Shown here piece after piece: positions 7,201-12,822 of a stretch of DNA of 12,822 nucleotides. Both the position numbers and the translations under genes were made by a program. Within the stretch, counting starts at the first letter, position 1; each line of letters opens with the position of its first letter. This DNA comes from Bacillota bacterium (GTDB lineage Bacteria > Bacillota > Clostridia > Acetivibrionales > Acetivibrionaceae): assembly GCA_023398495.1 (NCBI GenBank), contig JAEWSG010000003.1, positions 1 through 12,822 of the forward strand, in the 5' to 3' direction. Below the pieces are notes generated by a model. The model searched no databases and was not told where the DNA came from. It was given only the letters and a program-made list of their open reading frames with translations.

Positions 7201-9363
7201 GAAGGAAGTGTATCCAAAAGTTCTAGAACCATGATGGGATCAAATAACAAACAGTTTAATGTATACGATGCGAATAATTACTCGGTGATGCCAAGGGAAT
7301 ACATTGATAGACCTTCTATATGGAGAGGGGATAGTAAAACAAAGAGAATGTTTGGTGCAATGTTTTCGGCTGATTATTCAAATAAAGATGTTAAAACATT
7401 ACAAACTAATATTTTTCCAGATGCACAGCCACTATTGGGAATGGTGGGAGATAAAAAAGTCATGGTTTGGCTAGCGGATAACCCAGATAGAACTTTAACA
7501 AATAGAACAATGTTAGTGTACTCTATATATGATAGTGAAACAGATACTTGGAGTTCACCTATTGCATTACATGATGATAATACGGCAGATTTTTACCCAA
7601 GTATGGCATCTGATAATAGCAATCTCTATTTGGTATGGCAGAACAGCAATAAAGTGTTTAATGAATCTGTTACACTTGAAGAAGCTGCGGCATCAGGTGA
7701 AATCTCTGTTGCAAAGTTTAATACAAGTAAAAATGCTTTTGAGGGTATACATACACTTACAAATGATAATGTTGTTGATACTCAACCTCAGATTGCTATT
7801 GAAGGAGGAAAAGCTTTTGTAGCGTGGAGCAGTAATACTGAAAACAACTTGTTTGGAAACTCAGGACAGAACACTATATATTATTCAGAATTAGATGGAG
7901 AGACATGGACAAAGCCAATAGAATTGGTAAATAGCCTTAATGCTGTTGTTTCATTAGATGCAGGCTATATGGATGGTTCATTTAGAGTTGCATATGTGAG
8001 AGATCAAGATAATGATCTTGAAACGATTGATGACAGAGATATATTTATTGCAGCACCAGATCAGGAGATAATAAAGTTAACTGACAATCAAATTATGGAT
8101 TCTTCTCCTGTTTTTGCGAACTTTGATGGTTCAAATGCTTTGTATTGGTACAATGACAACAATATATCATATCTGACTAGCATTTCAGAAACAACAGAAA
8201 AAATATTTGATGAAGCTCAAAATGGAATAAGAGATGATTTTGAAGTTGTTAATAATTATGATGGAAAGACTGCTGTTATTTGGACAACAAAGGAAGAAGA
8301 TGCCACTGAAATAAGTGCTGCCATATTTGATAAAGATAAGGACCTTTGGAGTGAGGTTGTTAAAATCTCTGATTTAGGAAGCATAGTGCAATTTCCAAGT
8401 GGTGTATTTGATGAAAACGGTAATTTTAATATTGCATTTAATAAATTGACTTCAACAGAAGAAGGTATTGAACAATCAGATTTGTGTACTATTAAGGTTA
8501 CTCCTTCCTATAACCTTTCGGTAAATAGTGTAAGTTTTGATCCGGAAAGTATTATACCAGGTCAAGAATTGCCACTGGAAATAGAGGTTGAAAATAAAGG
8601 TGAGCTTAGGGTAGATCAAATGAAAATTGAAATAGGTGATGAAAGTGAAAATATTCAAAATGTGGTTGAGACTATTATGCCTGGGGAGACAAAGACTATT
8701 AATGCAGTTTTAAAACTAGATGAAATTATACAAAAGAAAGATTATACTGTTACAATTACACCTATTGAAGGTAATGAATTTGATTTGAGCGATAATAAAA
8801 AAGAATTTACAGTAGGATATTCCGATATTGCATTAAGTGTTGAGCAATATAGTTTTGAAGATAGTGAAGCTTTTGTTGTAAACTTATCAAATTTGAGTCA
8901 TACTCGTACAGGTGCTATATTAAAGATTAAGGAAGACTCAATTGATGGAAAAGTGATTGATACAAAGGAAATACCCATATTAGTAAATGGATCGAATATT
9001 TCATATATATATGAAATTGACAAAAATTCATTTAGCTATAATGAAGGAATAAAACAATATTACTTTGTAGTTGAAGCTGAGGAAGATGAGGTTTTAACAG
9101 GTGATAACAGTGATTTTATCGTCTTAAGTAAGCCTATACCAGATTATGTATATGGAGATGTAACAGGAGATGGTTTAGTTAATAGTATTGACTTTGCATA
9201 TATGAGACAATACTTAATAGGTATGAGAAAAGACTTTCCTTCAACTTATGGCAAGGCTGCTGCAGATGTGACAGGAGATGGCAATGTTAATAGTATTGAT
9301 TTTGCGTATATGCGACAATACTTAATTGGAATGATAAAGAAGTTTCCAGTAGAGAAGGAGTAA
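4285..9363 (+). CDS. Giant secreted dockerin protein (DUF6273, propeller, CARDB)
   Basis: A 1,692-residue exported multidomain protein, probably docked to a cellulosome scaffold or a cell-surface cohesin. In order: signal peptide (1 to about 31, ending VKA); a DUF6273-like domain (about 36-460; start IGDYVQFGRY, end WILMPG...VGVCPALVLK) split by an inserted beta-rich segment (about 190-350); a carboxypeptidase-regulatory/CnaB-like sandwich (about 483-572); an acidic linker (about 748-772) and short coiled coil; a Gly/Val-rich beta region (about 814-979); a propeller-like region (about 1033-1405) with recurring Asp-box-like turns (DSETDTW, ELDGETW, DKDKDLW); a CARDB-like domain (about 1409-1510); another beta sandwich; and a type I dockerin (1623-1692). 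No glycosidase or other catalytic domain was recognised; an adhesive, binding or structural role is inferred. The start is GTG behind AGGGGGAAG at 4271-4279. It is the only gene in the insertion. Confidence 0.93.
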   Translation: MRRTLKRIFSALIVFCMVTALLPTLNYEVKAEETKEMEIGDYVQFGRYWDDPIVWRIINKNDDGSLMLYSDKILCLKAFDANGDATDGRDDADGSRVEYGSNNWERSNLREWLNSEDAVVQYSHQKPDSEHLYNYDDETLPGYNPYDSESGFLSNFTKAERDVIQPFEHKVILSEVDKDIKSGGFEEYSQQYVPAEDITEGYVKDVEMQLLSFLYAGQNFYLYASYSPQIKLKIKSLVTCELHFEGDSVYLSANDGVHTYELTDEIKNIDGENIYIRIIDSFTAYIIENVNIGAEIKIINNSGRKINIYHNNYTNKVKLRDRDGKLLLGDLNKENVILSCGTLTDNYENSYYKNLTDRVFLLDSYQLKNYVYNRGWEYQGIPTWKATLNSDYKSSLLTNQKRWYNWILMPGISASRVRLSSGLGQEYYQSSLQDYDQEVSFNASDGDVGVCPALVLKAGVKASGGDGSVSDPFVVHGEEGFESPITRTDVGSIPLTSNYVIVADYYTKKPIAGASVMINNQIIETDANGMAELGGFGEGKHDLDIQATDYRSHACVYDLKLGNVELFFLKPDKQFLEPYITKINLNDGTRDYDLLRQVKEYRKISSDSDIKFEDYCCIKMEAERRGKTVKYILSQGWDTKLESVSGQFDAVAIGKVFEPGKKIYAMVQAEDGTTSEPIETNLSVFSSRFEGSLGNDEEFSIRLGKETGVTIPGNLPVIGGTEINFGFDDIPLTYSQEGNTFKIAFGLKKEAGEEDDEEKDEEKEEGETKPKVENVTKSKESWAKLKKTFDQFKKDLSEYKQFRSTNKLLNAKKSSLSTVVGWDTEAEVCGYIEGVINKNGTLIVSEGSLLLSAGFKASKSMQYIVGPVPVFLAVEGGIKVETLSEITRYILESGEVILNTDLKFIPHFELEGGVGVVGVCTVSASGEAELEFLLKYPENYTKISLTGKMNIKAKALIFEAKKEIARGTWNIYEGSVSKSSRTMMGSNNKQFNVYDANNYSVMPREYIDRPSIWRGDSKTKRMFGAMFSADYSNKDVKTLQTNIFPDAQPLLGMVGDKKVMVWLADNPDRTLTNRTMLVYSIYDSETDTWSSPIALHDDNTADFYPSMASDNSNLYLVWQNSNKVFNESVTLEEAAASGEISVAKFNTSKNAFEGIHTLTNDNVVDTQPQIAIEGGKAFVAWSSNTENNLFGNSGQNTIYYSELDGETWTKPIELVNSLNAVVSLDAGYMDGSFRVAYVRDQDNDLETIDDRDIFIAAPDQEIIKLTDNQIMDSSPVFANFDGSNALYWYNDNNISYLTSISETTEKIFDEAQNGIRDDFEVVNNYDGKTAVIWTTKEEDATEISAAIFDKDKDLWSEVVKISDLGSIVQFPSGVFDENGNFNIAFNKLTSTEEGIEQSDLCTIKVTPSYNLSVNSVSFDPESIIPGQELPLEIEVENKGELRVDQMKIEIGDESENIQNVVETIMPGETKTINAVLKLDEIIQKKDYTVTITPIEGNEFDLSDNKKEFTVGYSDIALSVEQYSFEDSEAFVVNLSNLSHTRTGAILKIKEDSIDGKVIDTKEIPILVNGSNISYIYEIDKNSFSYNEGIKQYYFVVEAEEDEVLTGDNSDFIVLSKPIPDYVYGDVTGDGLVNSIDFAYMRQYLIGMRKDFPSTYGKAAADVTGDGNVNSIDFAYMRQYLIGMIKKFPVEKE

Positions 9364-9470
9364 TTTCTTGATCAAACCTATGTGGAATGAAAAGTTATTT
9401 TTTACTGTTTTGCCAAAAAGATATGATTTGTATTGCTTTAACTATGCTGGATGATGTGCCTATAAAAACA

Positions 9471-9741
9471 AACCAAATTACGTTGTGAACTTGTTTAGTG
9501 TCAAATGATGTAATGGCTTGACGTGAGCATTAAAATCAGTGGCCGAAGGCTTGATGATTTTGAAGTAAAAATGCCAGGGATGGCATTTTTAGCGTCTTGG
9601 GACAGGAGGTTCCATAGACGCGGCGAAAAATTATCAAGTCGAGGACTACTGATTTTTTGCGGAGGTCTTGCTAATTACGTCGTTTGACACTAAACATTAG
9701 GCACTACTCAAATCAGTTCCATAAAACAGATCACATAAATA
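9471..9741 (+). repeat. Structured dispersed repeat, copy A (complete)
   Basis: The left part matches copy B (12609-12783) and the right part matches copy C (126-212), so the whole unit is about 270 bases. Outer arms 9493-9514 and 9674-9695 can pair over all 22 positions with two G-U pairs. Inside are a stem of 9 bp (9532-9540/9648-9656), a stem of 12 bp (9550-9561/9627-9638) and two hairpins (9567-9590 and 9592-9621). No open frame of note is present. It ends exactly where the right uvrB duplicate begins. It may be a structured RNA, a MITE-like non-autonomous element, or both; IscB-associated (HEARO) RNAs and other ORF-less mobile RNAs are possible relatives but were not recognised. The stretch 9364-9470 before it holds no feature. 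Confidence 0.85.
9567..9621 (+). ncRNA. Tandem GGA-loop hairpins in repeat copy A
   Basis: Hairpin 1 (9567-9590) is a perfect 10-bp stem (AAAAATGCCA/TGGCATTTTT) with loop GGGA; across the loop it reads CAGGGATG, matching the CARGGAUG core of the CsrA SELEX consensus. Hairpin 2 (9592-9621) has GCGTCT/AGACGC and TGGGAC/GTTCCA stems with loop AGGAG. Two GGA loops close together are typical of CsrA targets. Hairpin 1 with its T run could instead act as a terminator after the dockerin gene. Whether the element is transcribed is unknown. Confidence 0.45.
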
Positions 9742-9899
9742 TTTATCCAAACATATGTTTGAATGCCTATGTGTTATGGTATAATAGATTAAACTATAAT
9801 TTTGGGAGCGAATTAATTATGCCTGAATTTAAGATTGCATCGGAATACAAACCCTGCGGGGATCAGCCTAAGGCTATAGATAAGTTGTGTGAAGGTATT
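9742..9899 (+). repeat. 158-bp direct repeat, right copy
   Basis: This is the functional partner of 3743-3900, identical except at 9848. Its left flank is the end of repeat copy A instead of the native lipoprotein-terminator flank seen at the left copy; its right flank continues into complete uvrB. High identity implies recent duplication or gene conversion. Confidence 0.97.
9748..9785 (+). promoter_or_regulatory. uvrB promoter with LexA-like SOS box (right copy)
   Basis: It has the palindrome CAAACATATGTTTG (9748-9761), overlapping -35 TTTGAA (9758-9763), and extended -10 TG-TATAAT (9780-9785), about 33 bases before the ATG. The box differs from the Bacillus-type consensus CGAACATATGTTCG at two symmetrical positions. 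uvrB is a classical LexA-regulated gene, which supports the reading. Confidence 0.72.
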
Positions 9900-11801
9900 A
9901 ATAGAGGACTAAGGGGTCAGACACTTTTAGGTGTTACCGGATCCGGTAAGACTTTTACAATGGCTAATGTAATTCAAAGGGTGCAAAAGCCAACACTGAT
10001 AATTGCACATAATAAAACTCTGGCCGCACAGCTTTGCGGCGAGTTCAAGGAGTTTTTTCCCGACAATATTGTTGAGTATTTTGTTAGTTATTATGATTAT
10101 TATCAGCCTGAAGCATATATTGCATCAACAGATACCTATATTGAAAAGGATTCGTCTATAAATGACGAGATAGACAAGCTGAGGCATTCGGCTACTGCAG
10201 CACTGTTTGAAAGAAGAGACGTAATTATTGTTGCCAGTGTTTCATGTATTTATGGTCTGGGAGATCCTGAAGATTACACTGATCTTATGCTGTCCTTGAG
10301 AAAAGGTATGCAGAAAGACAGGGATGATATAATCAGAAAACTTGTTGATATACAGTATGAAAGAAATGAGATAGATTTTAAACGTGGCAGGTTTCGTGTG
10401 AGGGGAGATACGTTGGATATATTCCCGTCATATTCATCTGATAAGGTGATTCGGGTAGAGTTTTTTGGAGATGAGATTGACAGGATAACAGAAATTAATT
10501 ACCTTACTGGAGAAATTTTTGGTTCAATGTCCCATGCGGCTATATTTCCTGCTTCTCACTATGCTACTACCAGAACAAAAATGGAAAAAGCGATGGTAAG
10601 CATAGAAAAAGAGTTGGAGGAACGCTTAAAAGAACTTAAGGCTGACGGAAAACTTCTTGAAGCCCAGAGACTTGAGCAAAGGACAAGATATGATCTTGAG
10701 ATGCTCCAGGAAGTTGGTTTTTGTCAGGGAATTGAGAATTATTCCAGACACATTAGCGGAAGAGAGCCTGGAAGTGCTCCTTATACGCTTATCGACTATT
10801 TCCCGGATGATTTCCTGATGATGATTGACGAGTCTCATGTAACTGTTCCGCAGGTTGGGGCGATGTACAATGGGGACAGGTCGAGAAAACAGTCACTGGT
10901 TGACTATGGATTCAGGCTGCCTTCTGCTTTTGACAACAGACCATTAAAGTTCAATGAATTCGAAGAGCGGATTAATCAGATTGTTTTTGTAAGTGCTACA
11001 CCTGCTGCATATGAGAAGAATAATTCACAACAGGTTGTTGAGCAGATAATAAGGCCTACCGGACTTATAGACCCTGAGATTATTGTAAAACCTGTAAAGG
11101 GACAGATAGACGATCTGATTGGGGAGATTAATGAAAGAATTCAAAAAAATGAGCGTGTTCTGGTAACAACACTGACAAAGAAGATGTCCGAAGACCTTAC
11201 AGATTATCTTAAGGAATTGGATTTCAAGGTTAAATATCTTCATTCGGATATTCAGACTATTGAAAGAATGGAAATTATCAGGGATCTAAGGTTAGGCGTA
11301 TTTGATGTATTAATTGGCATAAACCTTTTAAGGGAAGGACTTGATTTGCCCGAGGTATCTCTTGTAGCCATACTTGATGCTGATAAGGAAGGTTTTTTAA
11401 GATCTGAGACTTCCCTTATACAAACTATAGGTAGGGCAGCTAGAAATGTAGAAGGTAAAGTAATAATGTATGCTGATAAAGTCACTGAATCAATGAAAAA
11501 GGCCATAAGTGAAACAAATCGAAGAAGGAAGCTCCAGATTGAGTATAATGAGGAGTATGGTATAACGCCTCAGAGTATCAAAAAGAGTATAAGGGATGTT
11601 ATTGAAGCCACAAAAGCTGCAGAAGAAAGTGCGGAATACACTGTTGGCAAGGAAGATGATACCCTGAGCATAAGTGAAGCTGCAGCTCTAATTGAAAGAT
11701 TGACAAAGGAAATGAAAAAAGCCGCATCGGATTTGCAATTTGAAAGGGCTGCTGAATTAAGGGACAAAGTTACAGAACTTAAGAAAAAGTATGGCATTTA
11801 A
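9819..11801 (+). CDS. uvrB: Excinuclease ABC subunit B
   Basis: UvrB, 660 residues and full length, is the DNA-damage verification helicase of nucleotide excision repair. It takes damaged DNA from UvrA and recruits UvrC for incision in the cytoplasm. Seen in the sequence: Walker A GVTGSGKT (38-45); the aromatic beta-hairpin YYDYYQPEAY (from Y91), which clamps DNA; Walker B/DESH (D337-H340); motif VI QTIGRAARN (from 535); and a C-terminal UVR domain (about 620-656, ASDLQFERAAELRDKV) that contacts UvrC. The start at 9819 follows GGGAGC (9804-9809). A longer in-frame start at 9684 lies in repeat copy A upstream of the promoter and is rejected. No uvrA follows within the window, unlike in many Firmicutes. 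Its first 27 codons are duplicated at 3820. Confidence 0.98.
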   Translation: MPEFKIASEYKPCGDQPKAIDKLCEGINRGLRGQTLLGVTGSGKTFTMANVIQRVQKPTLIIAHNKTLAAQLCGEFKEFFPDNIVEYFVSYYDYYQPEAYIASTDTYIEKDSSINDEIDKLRHSATAALFERRDVIIVASVSCIYGLGDPEDYTDLMLSLRKGMQKDRDDIIRKLVDIQYERNEIDFKRGRFRVRGDTLDIFPSYSSDKVIRVEFFGDEIDRITEINYLTGEIFGSMSHAAIFPASHYATTRTKMEKAMVSIEKELEERLKELKADGKLLEAQRLEQRTRYDLEMLQEVGFCQGIENYSRHISGREPGSAPYTLIDYFPDDFLMMIDESHVTVPQVGAMYNGDRSRKQSLVDYGFRLPSAFDNRPLKFNEFEERINQIVFVSATPAAYEKNNSQQVVEQIIRPTGLIDPEIIVKPVKGQIDDLIGEINERIQKNERVLVTTLTKKMSEDLTDYLKELDFKVKYLHSDIQTIERMEIIRDLRLGVFDVLIGINLLREGLDLPEVSLVAILDADKEGFLRSETSLIQTIGRAARNVEGKVIMYADKVTESMKKAISETNRRRKLQIEYNEEYGITPQSIKKSIRDVIEATKAAEESAEYTVGKEDDTLSISEAAALIERLTKEMKKAASDLQFERAAELRDKVTELKKKYGI

Positions 11802-12105
11802 CCAAACTGTGAATTTTTGACAATCCTGAATGAGCAATTTTTTTAGAGCCCATAAAGCCTATAGGTATAGTTGTTTTGTAACTTTTGAATCAGAAAATAT
11901 GAAAAATTTTCAAAAATAACTTTATTTTATTACGATTGTATGATAAAATATTACTATAGGCTAAAAATCCCTTCTTAGTGTATGCTATTAATTGCCTTAA
12001 TCTTTTTTACTCAAGACAACAATTCTTAAATTCCTCTATTTAATCTAATTAAATATGGCTTTTCATGTCCGTTTTTATTATCTAATAATTAAAGGAGGGC
12101 AAGTT
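11802..12105. other. AT-rich gap between uvrB and the small gene
   Basis: No gene was found in these 304 bases. There is no clear terminator after uvrB. Possible promoter pieces are a TTGACA at 11817-11822 without a good -10 and a TGCTATTAA further down; neither is convincing. A very strong ribosome site, AAAGGAGGG (12091-12099), closes the gap. Confidence 0.5.
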
Positions 12106-12381
12106 ATGAAAGATATTAATTTTAAGGATCTTGTTGATGCTTTAAGTAAGGTTGATGGGTCAGTGGTAAAGGAAATGGTAGAACATAGTAAAGGCGTTTT
12201 GAGAAAAACAGTAGTTTGTATTTCTCCATACACTATTACACTTGAATATATTGACTTTGGCAGAAGCCAGCGTGCTCTTAATTTTTCTGCAGTTAATCAG
12301 GAGGGAAAGGAAGTTCATTTTGATTCGGTAAAGAGCCTTACAGAGACTTTAGGCGTGAGACTTCCCTTTGGTAATAATTAA
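12106..12381 (+). CDS. Small protein of unknown function (91 aa)
   Basis: I do not recognise this gene. It encodes a soluble, mixed-charge protein of 91 residues with no signal peptide, membrane segment or cysteine-rich metal site. The N-terminal half (KDINFKDLVDALSKVDGSVV) looks helical; the second half (RKTVVCISPYTITLEYIDFG) looks like beta strands. It is credible as a gene because of the near-perfect AAAGGAGGG ribosome site 6 bases before the ATG at 12106 and a strong terminator 39 bases after its stop. An upstream in-frame ATG at 12055 lacks a ribosome site. It appears to be a single-gene unit. Confidence 0.8.
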   Translation: MKDINFKDLVDALSKVDGSVVKEMVEHSKGVLRKTVVCISPYTITLEYIDFGRSQRALNFSAVNQEGKEVHFDSVKSLTETLGVRLPFGNN

Positions 12382-12419
12382 AAATTTCTTGTGAAATTAT
12401 ATATTTTTTGAAATAATAG

Positions 12420-12454
12420 AACCGATGTTGGCAAATAAGTGCCTTCATCGGTTT
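12420..12454 (+). terminator. Rho-independent terminator after the 91-aa gene
   Basis: AACCGATG (12420-12427) pairs with CATCGGTT (12446-12453), and GGCA with TGCC, separated by a TT/TT internal loop and closed by AATAAG. A T-rich tail follows. The stretch 12455-12608 after it holds no gene; only a palindrome AAATGAATTCATTT (12478-12491) stands out and may be chance. Confidence 0.88.
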
Positions 12455-12608
12455 TGTATTTTTATTGATCAATTTTGAAATGAATTCATTTGTTGGATTT
12501 ATCACAAGCTGTTTTCAACCTTGAAAAAGGTAATTTTGTAGAATGTATCTGCTAGGCAACAATAAAGAGTTTCCGGCATCGTAATTTAGATGATAGAGAC
12601 AATCAAAT

Positions 12609-12822
12609 AACCAAATTACGCTGTAAAGTTGTTTTAGTGTCAAGTGTCGTAATTGCTTGACCTGAGCATTAAAATCAGTGACCGAAGGCTTGATAATTTT
12701 GAAGTAAAAATGCCAAGGATGGCATTTTTAGCGTCTTGGGACAGGAGGTCCCATAGACGCGGCGAAAAATTATCAGGACGAGGTACGATTTTTGCGCAGC
12801 AAAATATCGTTCATCTGTCTGC
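12609..12822 (+). repeat. Structured dispersed repeat, copy B (cut by window end)
   Basis: It matches copy A closely from AACCAAATTACG (12609-12620) through the two GGA-loop hairpins (12706-12729 and 12731-12760) to CGAGG at 12779-12783, then diverges; its right arm lies outside or differs. The 12-bp inner stem is kept (12689-12700/12766-12777), with changes that preserve pairing. AATTACG (12614-12620) can also pair perfectly with CGTAATT (12648-12654), a possible alternative fold. A further hairpin TTTTGC-GCA-GCAAAA lies near 12791-12805. Copies A, B and C share one orientation. Confidence 0.85.
12706..12760 (+). ncRNA. Tandem GGA-loop hairpins in repeat copy B
   Basis: Hairpin 1 has the same 10-bp stem as in copy A but loop AGGA, giving CAAGGATG across the loop; the change from copy A is exactly the A/G choice (R) allowed in the CsrA consensus CARGGAUG. 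Hairpin 2 has GGGAC-AGGAG-GTCCC: the G-U pair of copy A (9601/9611) is G-C here (12740/12750), so pairing is conserved. Role and transcription are not shown by sequence alone. Confidence 0.45.

Noticed and set aside
7380..8500. Sialidase catalytic domain in the dockerin protein
   Set aside because: Asp-box-like turns recur, but the arginine triad and other sialidase active-site residues are not evident; a general propeller-like fold is all that can be supported.
9471..9741. CRISPR array or tRNA-like element
   Set aside because: There is no regular repeat-spacer pattern and no cloverleaf; the pairing is one nested structure.
9684..9818. Extended N-terminus for UvrB
   Set aside because: The extra 45 codons lie in repeat copy A and across the promoter; the ATG at 9819 has the ribosome site and gives the normal UvrB N-terminus.
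12478..12491. Palindrome AAATGAATTCATTT as an operator
   Set aside because: It lies after a terminator with no downstream gene in the window and is simple AT-rich sequence; chance is likely.

Overview
The window looks like chromosome from a low-GC, cellulosome-forming clostridium (Firmicutes, Ruminiclostridium/Acetivibrio/Hungateiclostridium-like). The grounds are AT-rich DNA, strong GGAGG ribosome sites, and a very large secreted protein ending in a type I dockerin. The genus is an inference. All convincing genes are on the + strand.

Layout. (1) 1-212: the 3' end of a group II intron (domains V and VI) that sits inside a copy (C) of a dispersed repeat. (2) 209-3720: a promoter at the edge of that repeat, an OmpR-type response regulator overlapping its membrane histidine kinase, then a lipoprotein with a TolB-like beta-propeller and a strong terminator. 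This looks like a small envelope-sensing unit. (3) 3743-9899: a 158-bp segment holding the SOS-like uvrB promoter and the first 27 uvrB codons occurs twice, 5,999 bp apart, with one base difference. Between the copies lies an apparently recent insertion (3901-9741) with one 1,692-residue dockerin protein gene and a second repeat copy (A), whose right end coincides with the insertion's right junction. (4) 9819-11801: intact uvrB, driven by the second copy of its promoter. (5) 12106-12454: a 91-residue protein of unknown function with its own terminator. (6) 12609-12822: a third repeat copy (B), cut by the window end.

The most interesting signal is the repeat family. Copies A and B have the same nested secondary structure, and several base changes between them keep the pairing. 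Two of the hairpins show GGA in the loop; the first carries CARGGAUG, the core of the known CsrA binding consensus, in both copies. This could be a structured non-coding RNA, possibly a CsrA-binding one, a non-autonomous mobile element, or both.

The second notable signal is the uvrB duplication. It leaves a complete SOS-type promoter and a 29-codon uvrB remnant upstream of the dockerin gene, so that gene may have gained DNA-damage-linked transcription. Homology and family assignments are from reading the sequence only; no search or folding program was run.
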